Origin: Nocardia niwae NBRC 108934 = DSM 45340 | Lineage (GTDB): Bacteria > Actinomycetota > Actinomycetes > Mycobacteriales > Mycobacteriaceae | DNA length: 64,000 nucleotides | Assembly: GCF_001613465.1 (NCBI RefSeq) | Contig: NZ_BDCK01000041.1 | Coordinates: 62,001 to 126,000, forward strand | Direction of reading: 5' to 3' | In this document: positions 49,805 to 58,314 of the stretch, piece by piece | How positions within the stretch are numbered: position 1 is the first letter of the stretch | Layout: each line of letters begins with the position of its first letter | Program-made: the position numbers and the translations under genes | Notes under the pieces: generated by a model | What the model was told of the DNA's origin: nothing | The model's input: the letters and a program-made list of their open reading frames with translations, nothing else | The model's database searches: none

Positions 49805-51408
49805 TTGCTCAGCACCGTGTAGCGGAACTTGAACGACGCGTCGAGCGTCTGTTCCACGCCTCGCACTCCGGCGGCCGAGACCGCGATCTGCTTGCCGGAC
49901 AGCAGCGGAACGATCGGCAGGAAGTTCTGCGCGAGATCACGCTGCACCTGCTGGATCTGGGCGAGACGCTTGTCCTTGTCGGGCTGGGTCGCCTGGGCGA
50001 TCAGCTGTGCGGAGATGCCCGGGTCCTCGAAATGCGACTGCAGGAAGTTGTTCGGGCCGAAGAACGGAGACAGGTAGTTGTCCGGGTCCGGGAAGTCGGG
50101 GAACCAGCCGAACTGGAAGAGCGGATACCCGTCACGGGCGCGTTCCCGCTGATAGGTCACCCACTCGGTGGATTGCAGGTCGACCCGGAACAAGCCGGTG
50201 GCCTCCAGCTGCGACTTTATCGCCGCGTACTCCTCGGAGCTGCTGGAACCGTAGTGGTCGGGGTTGTACTGGAGATTCAGCTGGACCGGCGTCGGCACTC
50301 CGGCCTCGGCCAGGAACTTCGCCGCCTGGTCCTTGTTGGGCTGGGCGCCGTAGATGTCCTTGAACGGCTCCGCCGCGCCCGGCACGCCCTGTGGCACGGA
50401 CGAATAGGCGGGCAGATACGTCTTCTTGTAGACGCCGTCGGCCAGCGCGGCCCGGTCGACGGTGGAGGCGACGGCCTTGCGCACGGCCAGTTTCTGCGCG
50501 GGCGTGCCGCCCGGCATGGTGTTCAGGTTGAACACGATGTAGCGCAGTTCGCCGCCGGGGCCCTCGTGCACGGTGACCTTGCTGTCCCCGCGCAGCGACT
50601 CGATGTCGGTGGGCGTGAACGACCGATATCCGACGTCGAGCGAGCCGTTCTGCAGGTCGAGTTTCATGTTGTCGGTGGTGGCGTAGTACTTCGTCGACAC
50701 GTTCTCGGTCTTCGGTGTCCCGAGGACGCCGTGATAATCGGCGAACGCCTTGTACTCGACCAGCTTGTTCTTGTCGTAACTGGCGATGGTGTACGGGCCG
50801 GAGTAGCCCTTGCCCTTCACCACGTCCTCGTCCGGCAGGACCTTGTCCGGCGCGTACACCTTCTCGTCGACGATCGGGCCCGCCTGAGTGGGCAGGATCG
50901 CGGGGAAGGTCTGGTCGTCGGCCACCTTCAACGTGAACGCGACGGTGCGCGCGTCCACCACGTCGGTCTTCTCCAGGTTGCCGAGCAGTGACGCCGGGCC
51001 GTTCGGGTCGTTGATCCGCAGCATCCGGTCGAAGGAGAACTTCACGCTGGTCGCGGTCAGCGGGTTGCCGTTGGCGAACTTCAGGCCGTCCTTCAACGTG
51101 CAGGTGTACACGGTGGGCGCGGTGAACTCGCATTTCTGCGCGGCATCCGGCTGAGGCGTCGCGTTGCCGGGCGCGAAGTTGAGCAGGTACTGGTAGATCT
51201 GTGTCTCGGCCACCAGCGACCCGTTGTCGTAGGCGGCCGCCGGATCGAGCGAGAAGATCTTGTCGGTGGTGCCGGCTACCAAGCCGCCGCCGTCCTCGCC
51301 GGTTCGTCCCGAGCCGCAACCCGCCAGCACCGACGCCGCCAACGCCACCAATCCGACGGCCGCGATGGCTCGCGTCCCGCTGCGTCGCCCCAACCTCGAA
51401 TTCCTCAT
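49801..51408 (-). CDS. Dipeptide/oligopeptide substrate-binding lipoprotein (DppA-like)
   Basis: A 535-aa SBP_bac_5 protein. Lipobox LAGC after a hydrophobic signal (AAVGLVALAASVLAGC). Family blocks: TFSFDRMLRI-type (KFSFDRML), GPYTIASYDKN, RKAVASTVDRAALAD and QFGWFPDFPDPDNYLSPFF. It captures peptides outside the membrane for DppBC. ATG 51408 is chosen; a GTG one codon upstream is possible. The upstream region is gene-free. Confidence 0.92.
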   Translation of the reverse strand: MRNSRLGRRSGTRAIAAVGLVALAASVLAGCGSGRTGEDGGGLVAGTTDKIFSLDPAAAYDNGSLVAETQIYQYLLNFAPGNATPQPDAAQKCEFTAPTVYTCTLKDGLKFANGNPLTATSVKFSFDRMLRINDPNGPASLLGNLEKTDVVDARTVAFTLKVADDQTFPAILPTQAGPIVDEKVYAPDKVLPDEDVVKGKGYSGPYTIASYDKNKLVEYKAFADYHGVLGTPKTENVSTKYYATTDNMKLDLQNGSLDVGYRSFTPTDIESLRGDSKVTVHEGPGGELRYIVFNLNTMPGGTPAQKLAVRKAVASTVDRAALADGVYKKTYLPAYSSVPQGVPGAAEPFKDIYGAQPNKDQAAKFLAEAGVPTPVQLNLQYNPDHYGSSSSEEYAAIKSQLEATGLFRVDLQSTEWVTYQRERARDGYPLFQFGWFPDFPDPDNYLSPFFGPNNFLQSHFEDPGISAQLIAQATQPDKDKRLAQIQQVQRDLAQNFLPIVPLLSGKQIAVSAAGVRGVEQTLDASFKFRYTVLSK

Positions 51409-51794
51409 CACGGCCCCACTTCTCGAGCGCCGCACCGCGTTCCCTTGGATCGCAGGCCCGGTGCGGACACGGGTGAACTTCCGATCTGATCGGCACCGTA
51501 CCTACGAAGCATTTTCGGCACGTTACGTTTTCGAAGAAAATTCGCGAGGCCGTCAGCAGGCATTATGCGCAGCGCCTACGACCGCCGGGAAATACCGGTC
51601 GTACGTCCAGAATTGCCGGGGAGCGAGGGGCGTGGTGTCTCGAGCACGCCAGATCACGCTGCGCGACAGTGCATAACGGTACCCATGAACGCTTCCGGCG
51701 AAACCATCACGCGCCGTGGTGACGGGTAATCCGGCGGGCGCCCGGAGCGGGCAACCCACCGGCGCAGGTGATCACAAGGCGAGCGGCGAACCGC
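51409..51794. other. Intergenic region between dppA and purF
   Basis: 386 bp without a gene. It should hold the dpp promoter (an AT-rich patch GCATTTTCGGCACGTTACG lies at about 51508-51526) and the purF 3' end. A short inverted repeat ACGACCG/CGGTCGT lies near 51578-51602. Confidence 0.5.
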
Positions 51795-53387
51795 TCACGG
51801 ACGGCTGAGCGCGCTCGCGTTCGCGTTGTCGCTCAGCAGCGCGGCCTCGGACTGGCCGGTGAGCATGCCCTCGAGCACGTTCTTTCCGATGGCGGCCTCG
51901 GTGGGCAGCGGGATCGGGTAGTTGCCGTCGAAGCACGCGCAGCACAGCCGCGAACGCGGCTGTTCGGTCGCCGCGACCATGCCGTCGAGCGAGATGTAGC
52001 CGAGGGTGTCGGCGCCGATCGAGCGGCGCACGCCTTCGACCATGTCCGCGACGTCGCCTTCGGTTCCCGCGCCGTTGGCGATCAGCTCCGCACGCGAGGC
52101 GAAGTCGATGCCGTAGAAGCACGGCCACTTCACCGGCGGCGAAGCGATCCGCACGTGGATCTCCACCGCGCCCGCCTCGCGCAGCATCCGGATCAGTGCG
52201 CGCTGGGTGTTGCCGCGCACGATCGAGTCGTCCACGACGATGAGGCGCTTGCCCCGGATGACCTCGCGCAGCGGATTGAGCTTGAGCCGGATGCCCAGCT
52301 GCCGGATGGTCTGGCTGGGCTGGATGAACGTGCGCCCGACATAGGCGTTCTTCATCAGGCCCTGGCCGTAGGGCACGCCCGACCCCTGCGCATAGCCGAC
52401 GGCGGCCGGGGTGCCGGATTCGGGGACGGGGATCACCAGGTCGGCGTCGACCGGGTGCTCCTTCGCCAGGCGCCGGCCGATCTCCACGCGGGTGGCGTGC
52501 ACCGACCGGCCCGCGATGGCGCTGTCCGGCCTGGCCAGGTAGACGTACTCGAAGACACAGCCCTTGGGCTCGGGGTTGGCGAAGCGCATCGAGCGCACGC
52601 CGTCGGCGTCGATCGCCAGCAGTTCGCCGGGTTCGATCTCGCGGACGAACGCGGCGCCCACGATGTCCAGCGCGGCGGTCTCACTGGCAACGACCCAGCC
52701 ACGCTCCAGCCTGCCCAGGCACAGCGGGCGCACGCCGTGCGGGTCGCGCGCGGCGTAGAGGGTGTGCTCGTCCATGAACGTCAGGCAGAACGCGCCCTTC
52801 AAGGTGGGCAGCAGTTCCATCGCGGCCTGCTCGATGCTGGAGTCGGCCGAGGCGTGCGCGAGCAGCGCGGTGACCACGTCGGAGTCGGAGGTCGCCGCCG
52901 CGGGTTGCGGGCGCCCGCCGCGGACGGAGGCGCCGAGCAGCCCGAGTTCGCGTGCGCGACCGGCCAATTCGGCAGTGTTCACCAGGTTGCCGTTGTGGCC
53001 AAGGGCAACTCCGGAACCGACCGCGGTGGTGCGGAAGATGGGCTGGGCGTTCTCCCAGGTCACCCCGCCCGTGGTGGAGTAGCGGCAGTGGCCGACCGCG
53101 ATGTGACCCGGCATGGCCGCCAGCGTCTGCTCGTCGAACACCTGGCTGACCAGACCCAGGTCCTTGAAGACGAGGATCTGTGAGCCGTCCGATACCGCGA
53201 TGCCCGCCGCCTCCTGCCCGCGGTGTTGCAGAGCATAGAGACCGTAGTAAGTGAGTTTCGCCACTTCTTCGCTCGGCGCCCAGACTCCGAAGACTCCACA
53301 CTCCTCGCGCGGCTCGTTCTCGTCGACGTCCGGGGCGGGACAGGAGGTGGCGGAAATGCTCTGGACCGGCAGTTCGGCGTTGGTCAC
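51795..53387 (-). CDS. purF: Amidophosphoribosyltransferase
   Basis: A 530-aa enzyme of the first committed step of purine synthesis (PRPP + glutamine to phosphoribosylamine). A ~29-residue propeptide precedes the catalytic Cys30 (EECGVFGVWAP). Glutaminase motifs: HRGQEAAGIA, HCRYSTTG, LGHNGNLVN. PRPP motif VVDDSIVRGNT. Cys residues of the [4Fe-4S] type (WPCFYGID; CCACFDGNYP) are present. Start GTG 53387 with GGGAG upstream. Confidence 0.97.
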   Translation of the reverse strand: MTNAELPVQSISATSCPAPDVDENEPREECGVFGVWAPSEEVAKLTYYGLYALQHRGQEAAGIAVSDGSQILVFKDLGLVSQVFDEQTLAAMPGHIAVGHCRYSTTGGVTWENAQPIFRTTAVGSGVALGHNGNLVNTAELAGRARELGLLGASVRGGRPQPAAATSDSDVVTALLAHASADSSIEQAAMELLPTLKGAFCLTFMDEHTLYAARDPHGVRPLCLGRLERGWVVASETAALDIVGAAFVREIEPGELLAIDADGVRSMRFANPEPKGCVFEYVYLARPDSAIAGRSVHATRVEIGRRLAKEHPVDADLVIPVPESGTPAAVGYAQGSGVPYGQGLMKNAYVGRTFIQPSQTIRQLGIRLKLNPLREVIRGKRLIVVDDSIVRGNTQRALIRMLREAGAVEIHVRIASPPVKWPCFYGIDFASRAELIANGAGTEGDVADMVEGVRRSIGADTLGYISLDGMVAATEQPRSRLCCACFDGNYPIPLPTEAAIGKNVLEGMLTGQSEAALLSDNANASALSRP

Positions 53388-53535
53388 CGTTTGCTCCCTG
53401 TTCGGGCGGGCTGGGGGCAGATTTCATTCTACGGGTGGACAGCCCTGCCTTCGCACCGCCGCCGCATCCGGGCAGCAATCCGGGGTCGGCGAAAGCGGGA
53501 CCGACGCGGACCGGACAGCTGTTACGGTGCGCACC

Positions 53536-54873
53536 GTGACGACTACGGACGACGCGAGCACGACGGAGTCGGGTGCGGCCGCCGGGCGCAGGCCATGGCC
53601 TCGGATGGTGCTCTTTCCCCTCGCCGTGCTGAGCCTGCTCACCGCCCTGCTGGGCATCATGTACCTCGATTACGTCGTCGATCCGGAGAAGAATCTGCAC
53701 GACTTCCCGATCGCCCTGGTCAATCAGGATGTGGGTGACACACTCGGCAGCGGAGACAGCGCGCAGAAGGTGAATTTCGGCGACCAGATCACCCGCGCAC
53801 TGGCCGACGGGGTGCCCTCGGACAAGGTCGACCTGCGCGTGATCAGCATCAACGAGTCCGAGCGGCAGATGCAGTCCGGGCAGGTCTACGGCGCGATCGT
53901 CATCCCGAGCGATTTCAGCAAGCGGCTCGGCAATCTGGGTGTGGGCAGTGTCATACCGGGCGACATCCCGCGGCCGATCATCACCGTGCAAACGAACCCG
54001 CGCACCGGCGCGTTCGGCACCCAGATCGTGCTTCGGGTCGGGAACGAAGCGCTCACCGAGGTGAACAAGCAGGTCGGCAAGCAGTTGCTCGACCAGGTCA
54101 CCGCGCAGCTCGCGCCGCGGCCCGGCGGTCCGCCCGCGCCGGAGCTGACCGGCGCCACCAAGGTGGCGCTGGCCTCGCCGATCGAGGTGGTCACGCAGCA
54201 GTACCACCCGCTGCCGCACGGCAGCGGCCAAGGGCTGACGGCGTTCTTCTACGCCTTGTTGCTGCTGCTGGCCGGTGTGGTCGGCGCGATGGTGATCCAC
54301 ACCATGATCGACGCGCAGCTCGGCTTCGTGCCCACCGAGTACGGCCCGTGGTACGTGCACTACCCGCCGACGCCGATCTCGCGGTTCAAGACGCTGCTGA
54401 TCAAGTGGGGCGTGTTCGTGCTGGCTGCGAACATCGTCGCCGTGGTGTTCCTGGTCGTCGGCGAGTTGCTGGACATGCCGATCGGCAATCCGCTCGCCCT
54501 GTACCTCTACAGCGCGCTCGCCATGACCGCCGTCGGCGTGACCGGGCTGTCCATGCTGGCGGCGATCGGCTCGGCGGGCCTGCTGGTGAATCTGATCCTG
54601 TTCGTCATCCTGGGTTTGCCGTCCTCCGGCGGCACGGTGCCGATCGAGGCGACGCCGCGATATTTCGGCTGGCTCGCCTCCTTCGAGCCCATGCACCAGG
54701 TGTTCCTCGGGGTGCGATCGATCCTGTACTTCGACGCGAATTTCGAGGCCGGACTCACCCGCGGTGTGTGGATGGCGGTCCTCGGCCTGACGATCGGGCT
54801 GGCCTTCGGCGCGGCGGTGACCCGCTTCTACGACCGCAAGGGGCTGGAACGCCGCAACATCGTCCGGGCGTGA
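53536..54873 (+). CDS. YhgE/Pip-like (DUF3533/ABC-2 type) membrane protein
   Basis: About 445 aa. One N-terminal span (MVLFPLAVLSLLTALLG), a large extracytoplasmic domain to ~235 (IALVNQDVG, GAIVIPSDFS), then five to six spans, with EATPRYFGWLASFEPMHQVF before the last. This is the topology of ABC-2/Pip-type exporters linked to lipid, peptide or toxin release. Start uncertain: GTG 53536 (MTTTDDAS) or GTG 53527; TACGGT just upstream suggests a near-leaderless mRNA. Divergent from purF. Confidence 0.75.
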   Translation: MTTTDDASTTESGAAAGRRPWPRMVLFPLAVLSLLTALLGIMYLDYVVDPEKNLHDFPIALVNQDVGDTLGSGDSAQKVNFGDQITRALADGVPSDKVDLRVISINESERQMQSGQVYGAIVIPSDFSKRLGNLGVGSVIPGDIPRPIITVQTNPRTGAFGTQIVLRVGNEALTEVNKQVGKQLLDQVTAQLAPRPGGPPAPELTGATKVALASPIEVVTQQYHPLPHGSGQGLTAFFYALLLLLAGVVGAMVIHTMIDAQLGFVPTEYGPWYVHYPPTPISRFKTLLIKWGVFVLAANIVAVVFLVVGELLDMPIGNPLALYLYSALAMTAVGVTGLSMLAAIGSAGLLVNLILFVILGLPSSGGTVPIEATPRYFGWLASFEPMHQVFLGVRSILYFDANFEAGLTRGVWMAVLGLTIGLAFGAAVTRFYDRKGLERRNIVRA

Positions 54874-54898
54874 CCCCCGCCCGAGTACGCGCGCGGTA

Positions 54899-55288
54899 TC
54901 AGGCGGCGACCCGGACGATCGGGAGCCAGTGGGCGATCTCGGCCGCGCGGGTGCCCGAGGCGCTGACCGCGCCGGAGTCGAGGGCGTCGTCGAACTCGAG
55001 CAGGCCGGTGGCCAAGAGCAGCCACGTGCGCGGGTCGGTCTCGACGACGTTCGGCGGGGTGCCTCTGGTGTGCCGCGGACCTTCGACGCACTGCACCGCG
55101 ACGAACGGCGGCACCCGCAGTTCCACCGAGTGCCCGGGCGCGGAGACCGCCAGCGAGCGCGCCGTGGTCCGCACCGCTGCGCCGAGTTCCGCACGTGCGG
55201 GCGGATCGGCCGCCGGGTCGCGTAGCCACTCGCTCACCGCCGCCACCGCTGCCCGCGCCTGCGCGGGGTCGACCGTCCCTCGTGCCAC
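54899..55288 (-). CDS. Sterol-carrier-like (SCP family) protein
   Basis: A 129-aa cytosolic protein with the VELRVPPFVAVQC and RGTPPNVVETDPRTWLLLATG blocks of the small actinobacterial SCP-like family (Rv0807-type). Possibly binds a lipid or acyl ligand; no function shown. Stop 54899 lies 26 bp from the convergent gene's end. Confidence 0.8.
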   Translation of the reverse strand: MARGTVDPAQARAAVAAVSEWLRDPAADPPARAELGAAVRTTARSLAVSAPGHSVELRVPPFVAVQCVEGPRHTRGTPPNVVETDPRTWLLLATGLLEFDDALDSGAVSASGTRAAEIAHWLPIVRVAA

Positions 55289-55298
55289 CTTCCCGACC

Positions 55299-56039
55299 CT
55301 ACTTCCCCGGTCCGCCGGCCCCGCGCGGTTGCCCGTATCTTCCGGCCGGGGTCACGAATTCATCCACAGTCGTCCCGAGGCCCCGCGCCATCCGGAATGC
55401 GCGCGAGGACGCCTCGCGGCTGCGGGCCAGCCGCGGAGCGATTGCCCCGCCCGCGTTCATGACGAGGTGTAGCAGCGCCGGGGCGACGGTGCCCCCGGTG
55501 CGGCGGCGCAGCAGCCCGAAGACGAGGCCGCCCGCCGTGGTCACGGCCACGGTGGCGGGAACACTGTCACCCACGGTCCGCGCGGGCGCGATGTGCCAGA
55601 GTCCGAAGACCGCCGCGCCGAACAACGCGCCTGCTCGCGGTCCGAAGACGTGGTCGAGCAACGGATCCAGCGTGCCGCGAAAAACGAGTTCCTCGCTGTA
55701 GACGGTCCCCAGCGGGATGTGCACCGCCGCCCACTCCGTGGTCGACACATCGGGCCCGCGGTCGGCGAGTTCGGCCAACCGCCACCGCAGCGACGGAACA
55801 GCAAGGGCCACTGCGTATCCGGCCGTGACCGCCGAGGCGGCGAGCAGCCCGCAGCGAACGCCACGCACCGACCAACGGCCCGGGTCGGCGCGCAACGCGA
55901 GCGCGTAGGTGGTGGCGAAACCGGCATTGACGGCGGTTCTTCCGCGTATGCCGAGACCGAGGCGGGGCAGGATCGCGTTGCTCCAGGCGAGCGGAACAGA
56001 CACGGCGACAACAGATCTCCCGGCCGAGCCAGAACTCAC
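55299..56039 (-). CDS. CPBP family intramembrane glutamic endopeptidase
   Basis: A 246-aa membrane protein with several spans. The Abi/CPBP motifs are present: EELVFRG (about 116-122), FGLWH (about 145) and the HLVMN motif (about 188). Such proteases cut membrane or prenylated substrates, sometimes in immunity or maturation. Start GTG 56039 overlaps the stop of the alpha/beta hydrolase gene by 4 nt, so the two are co-translated. Substrate unknown. Confidence 0.88.
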   Translation of the reverse strand: MSSGSAGRSVVAVSVPLAWSNAILPRLGLGIRGRTAVNAGFATTYALALRADPGRWSVRGVRCGLLAASAVTAGYAVALAVPSLRWRLAELADRGPDVSTTEWAAVHIPLGTVYSEELVFRGTLDPLLDHVFGPRAGALFGAAVFGLWHIAPARTVGDSVPATVAVTTAGGLVFGLLRRRTGGTVAPALLHLVMNAGGAIAPRLARSREASSRAFRMARGLGTTVDEFVTPAGRYGQPRGAGGPGK

Positions 56040-57769
56040 TTGGTCTCCCGCTCGTAGTCTTCGGCGGCCTCGACCACGGCCCGGATCCGTTCCGAGCGTT
56101 CGGCGGTCCAGTCCGGCGGCGCGGCGATCGCCGCCCAGCCGTCCAGCACCAGGCTGCCGTAGCGGTGGCCGTGCCCGTCGGTGACGCCTTGCGCGTTAGT
56201 GAGATCCGCGGCCACCTGCCAGAACGTGACGAACGGCCACCAGCGCATCTGGGAGGAGACGTCCGAGCCGCGCGGCTCCGACAGCCAATCCGGTCGCGAG
56301 AAGATCAGGTCCGGCGACCACCAGACGATCGGGTCGGACGCGTGCTGCAGATACGCGATGCGCGGGGGCCGCCACTCCGACGAAGGCCGCGCCAGATCGG
56401 CGCTGTCGGTGGCGAACCGGACCACCAGCCCGTCCGCGTACAGCGGCTCGACCTCCCGGGAGCCCGGATCGCGGCGGGCGACGAACTGCTGCCACAGCCG
56501 GTTGGAGTTGGGCGGGCCGACCCACAGCGCGCCGTCGACCTTGGCTCGCAGGTCGGCCAGGCCGTCGAACGCCGCCTCGGATCCCTGCGAACCCAGGCTC
56601 TCCCCGTACACCAGCAGTTTGGGCCGTACCTCCGGCGGCCGCGCGGTCCAGTGCTCGTACACCGCGTCGAACACGTCCCGGCCCGCCGCGGCGGCCTTAT
56701 TGCGGTCGGCCAGGAACGACAGCACGCTCGGCAGGTACGAGTACTGCGTGGCGACGATCGCCGTGTCGCCGTCGTACATGTACTCGATCGCCCCCGCGGC
56801 CAGGGAGTTCACCCATCCAGTGCCGGTGGTGGTGACCACCACGAGCGCCTTGCGGTCGAACGCTCCGGTGCGCTCCAGCTCCGCCACCGCCAACTCGGCC
56901 GGTACCTGATCGCCTTCGACCGATTCCAGGCCGACGTAGGCGCGGATAGGTTCCTTGGCCGGACGGCCGGTCACCGACGCGATGCGGCTCGCCGTGGGGC
57001 CGTGCGAGACGAACCAGCGCCCCTCGAACCCCAAGGTCTCCCATTTCGCCAGCGAGGCCGGACTGCCGGAGCGCTCGGGCTGCTGCGGCTGGACGGCGTT
57101 CACCGAGGTGTGGTCGTTGCGCACGCTGAAGGCCGAGTTCGCCACCGCGAAGAACGCCTGGGTGGCGACACCGTTGAAGATGGTCACCGCCAGCACCACC
57201 AGCACCAGGAACCCGGCCGCGGGCGCGAGTTCCCGCGGCACTCGTACCCACCGATTGAGCACGCGTGCGAGGAACAGGATGATCTCGCGCAGCGTGCGGT
57301 AGACCGCGACCGCCGCCGCACCGACCGCCAGGCTGAGCAGACCGGTGCGCAGATAGGCGGGGGTGGTCGTGCCTTCCATGCCCATCAACGCCGTGATCTC
57401 GCGCTGCCACCGCGCCGACTGCACCAGCATCAGCGCGGCACTCAGCGCGGCGGTGAGCAGCACGGCGGACTTGACCGCGTAACGCGCCCACGTGGGCGGC
57501 GGCGAAATCTTCAATCGCGGCCGCACCCACAACCGGAACAGCCATTCCAGCAAACAGCCCGCGCCGTAGCCGATGGCGGCATTGATCCCGCTGATCAACC
57601 CTTGGAACAGCCAGTCGCGCGGCAGCAGCGACGGCGTCACCGACAAGGCGAAGAACACCGTCGCCACCACCAAGCCGACGTAATTCAGATCGATGACGTC
57701 CTCGGCGCGCCGGGTCATCGCGACCGCGCGCGTGCGCAGCTTTCGCATGGTCCCGGCGGTCTCCAGCAT
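56036..57769 (-). CDS. Membrane-anchored alpha/beta hydrolase (DUF families of Rv1069c type)
   Basis: About 577 aa. Four to five spans in residues ~25-225, then a catalytic domain with the nucleophile elbow YGESLGSQG and the late GHGHRYG, which may supply the His. ATG 57769 is chosen because ATGs further upstream add only basic sequence; CATACT just upstream suggests a near-leaderless mRNA. Predicted lipid or ester hydrolase at the membrane surface. It is coupled to the CPBP gene. Confidence 0.85.
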   Translation of the reverse strand: MLETAGTMRKLRTRAVAMTRRAEDVIDLNYVGLVVATVFFALSVTPSLLPRDWLFQGLISGINAAIGYGAGCLLEWLFRLWVRPRLKISPPPTWARYAVKSAVLLTAALSAALMLVQSARWQREITALMGMEGTTTPAYLRTGLLSLAVGAAAVAVYRTLREIILFLARVLNRWVRVPRELAPAAGFLVLVVLAVTIFNGVATQAFFAVANSAFSVRNDHTSVNAVQPQQPERSGSPASLAKWETLGFEGRWFVSHGPTASRIASVTGRPAKEPIRAYVGLESVEGDQVPAELAVAELERTGAFDRKALVVVTTTGTGWVNSLAAGAIEYMYDGDTAIVATQYSYLPSVLSFLADRNKAAAAGRDVFDAVYEHWTARPPEVRPKLLVYGESLGSQGSEAAFDGLADLRAKVDGALWVGPPNSNRLWQQFVARRDPGSREVEPLYADGLVVRFATDSADLARPSSEWRPPRIAYLQHASDPIVWWSPDLIFSRPDWLSEPRGSDVSSQMRWWPFVTFWQVAADLTNAQGVTDGHGHRYGSLVLDGWAAIAAPPDWTAERSERIRAVVEAAEDYERETK

Positions 57770-57961
57770 TCGATCAGTATGGCGGTCGCCACCGACGGCC
57801 CGGCGCGTCGCCCGCCGCGACGCGATCGCACCGGACACCGATCACACCGTCCGCGGCCGAGAGTCCCGTAGACGAACGCTTTTTCGCGAATGGCAACTAC
57901 CCACGACGCTCGAGTAGTTGTACGCGGGTGCCGAGGCCGCGCCGTCCGGAAACTTTTGTCC

Positions 57962-58252
57962 ATGAGCACAACGACCGCACGGCAGAAGGCCACCGCCGCT
58001 TACGTCGCCCAGGCCGCGATCGCGTTCGGCATCAGCTTCGTCGGAATCGGCATCGGGATCTGCGCGCTGCCGTTGGACGTGTGGCAGCGCGGATTCCTCG
58101 GGATGTCCATGCTCTTCCTGGTCACCAGCACCTTTACGCTCGCGAAGGTGATCCGCGACCAGCACGAGGCGGCGACCATACACGGTCGCATCGATCAGGC
58201 GCGGATGGAGAAGCTGCTCGCCGAGCACGATCCGTTCAATTCCGTCGCCTGA
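57962..58252 (+). CDS. YiaAB-domain membrane protein
   Basis: A 96-aa protein with two membrane helices (15-42, 50-67) separated by LPLDVWQRGFLGM, and the continuation LFLVTSTFTLAKVIRDQHE that marks the YiaA/YiaB two-helix family. C-terminal polar helix. Function unknown. A terminator follows at once. Confidence 0.88.
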   Translation: MSTTTARQKATAAYVAQAAIAFGISFVGIGIGICALPLDVWQRGFLGMSMLFLVTSTFTLAKVIRDQHEAATIHGRIDQARMEKLLAEHDPFNSVA

Positions 58253-58259
58253 ACACGCG

Positions 58260-58304
58260 CACCTGGGCGGGCCCGGCAACGAGGGGTCCAGGCCCGCCCA
58301 GGTG
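58260..58304. terminator. Terminator between convergent YiaAB gene and purL
   Basis: 14-bp stem CACCTGGGCGGGCC / GGCCCGCCCAGGTG with a 17-nt loop. It fits both strands; purL ends 11 bp to the right. Confidence 0.8.
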
Positions 58305-58314
58305 GGCGTTGTCG

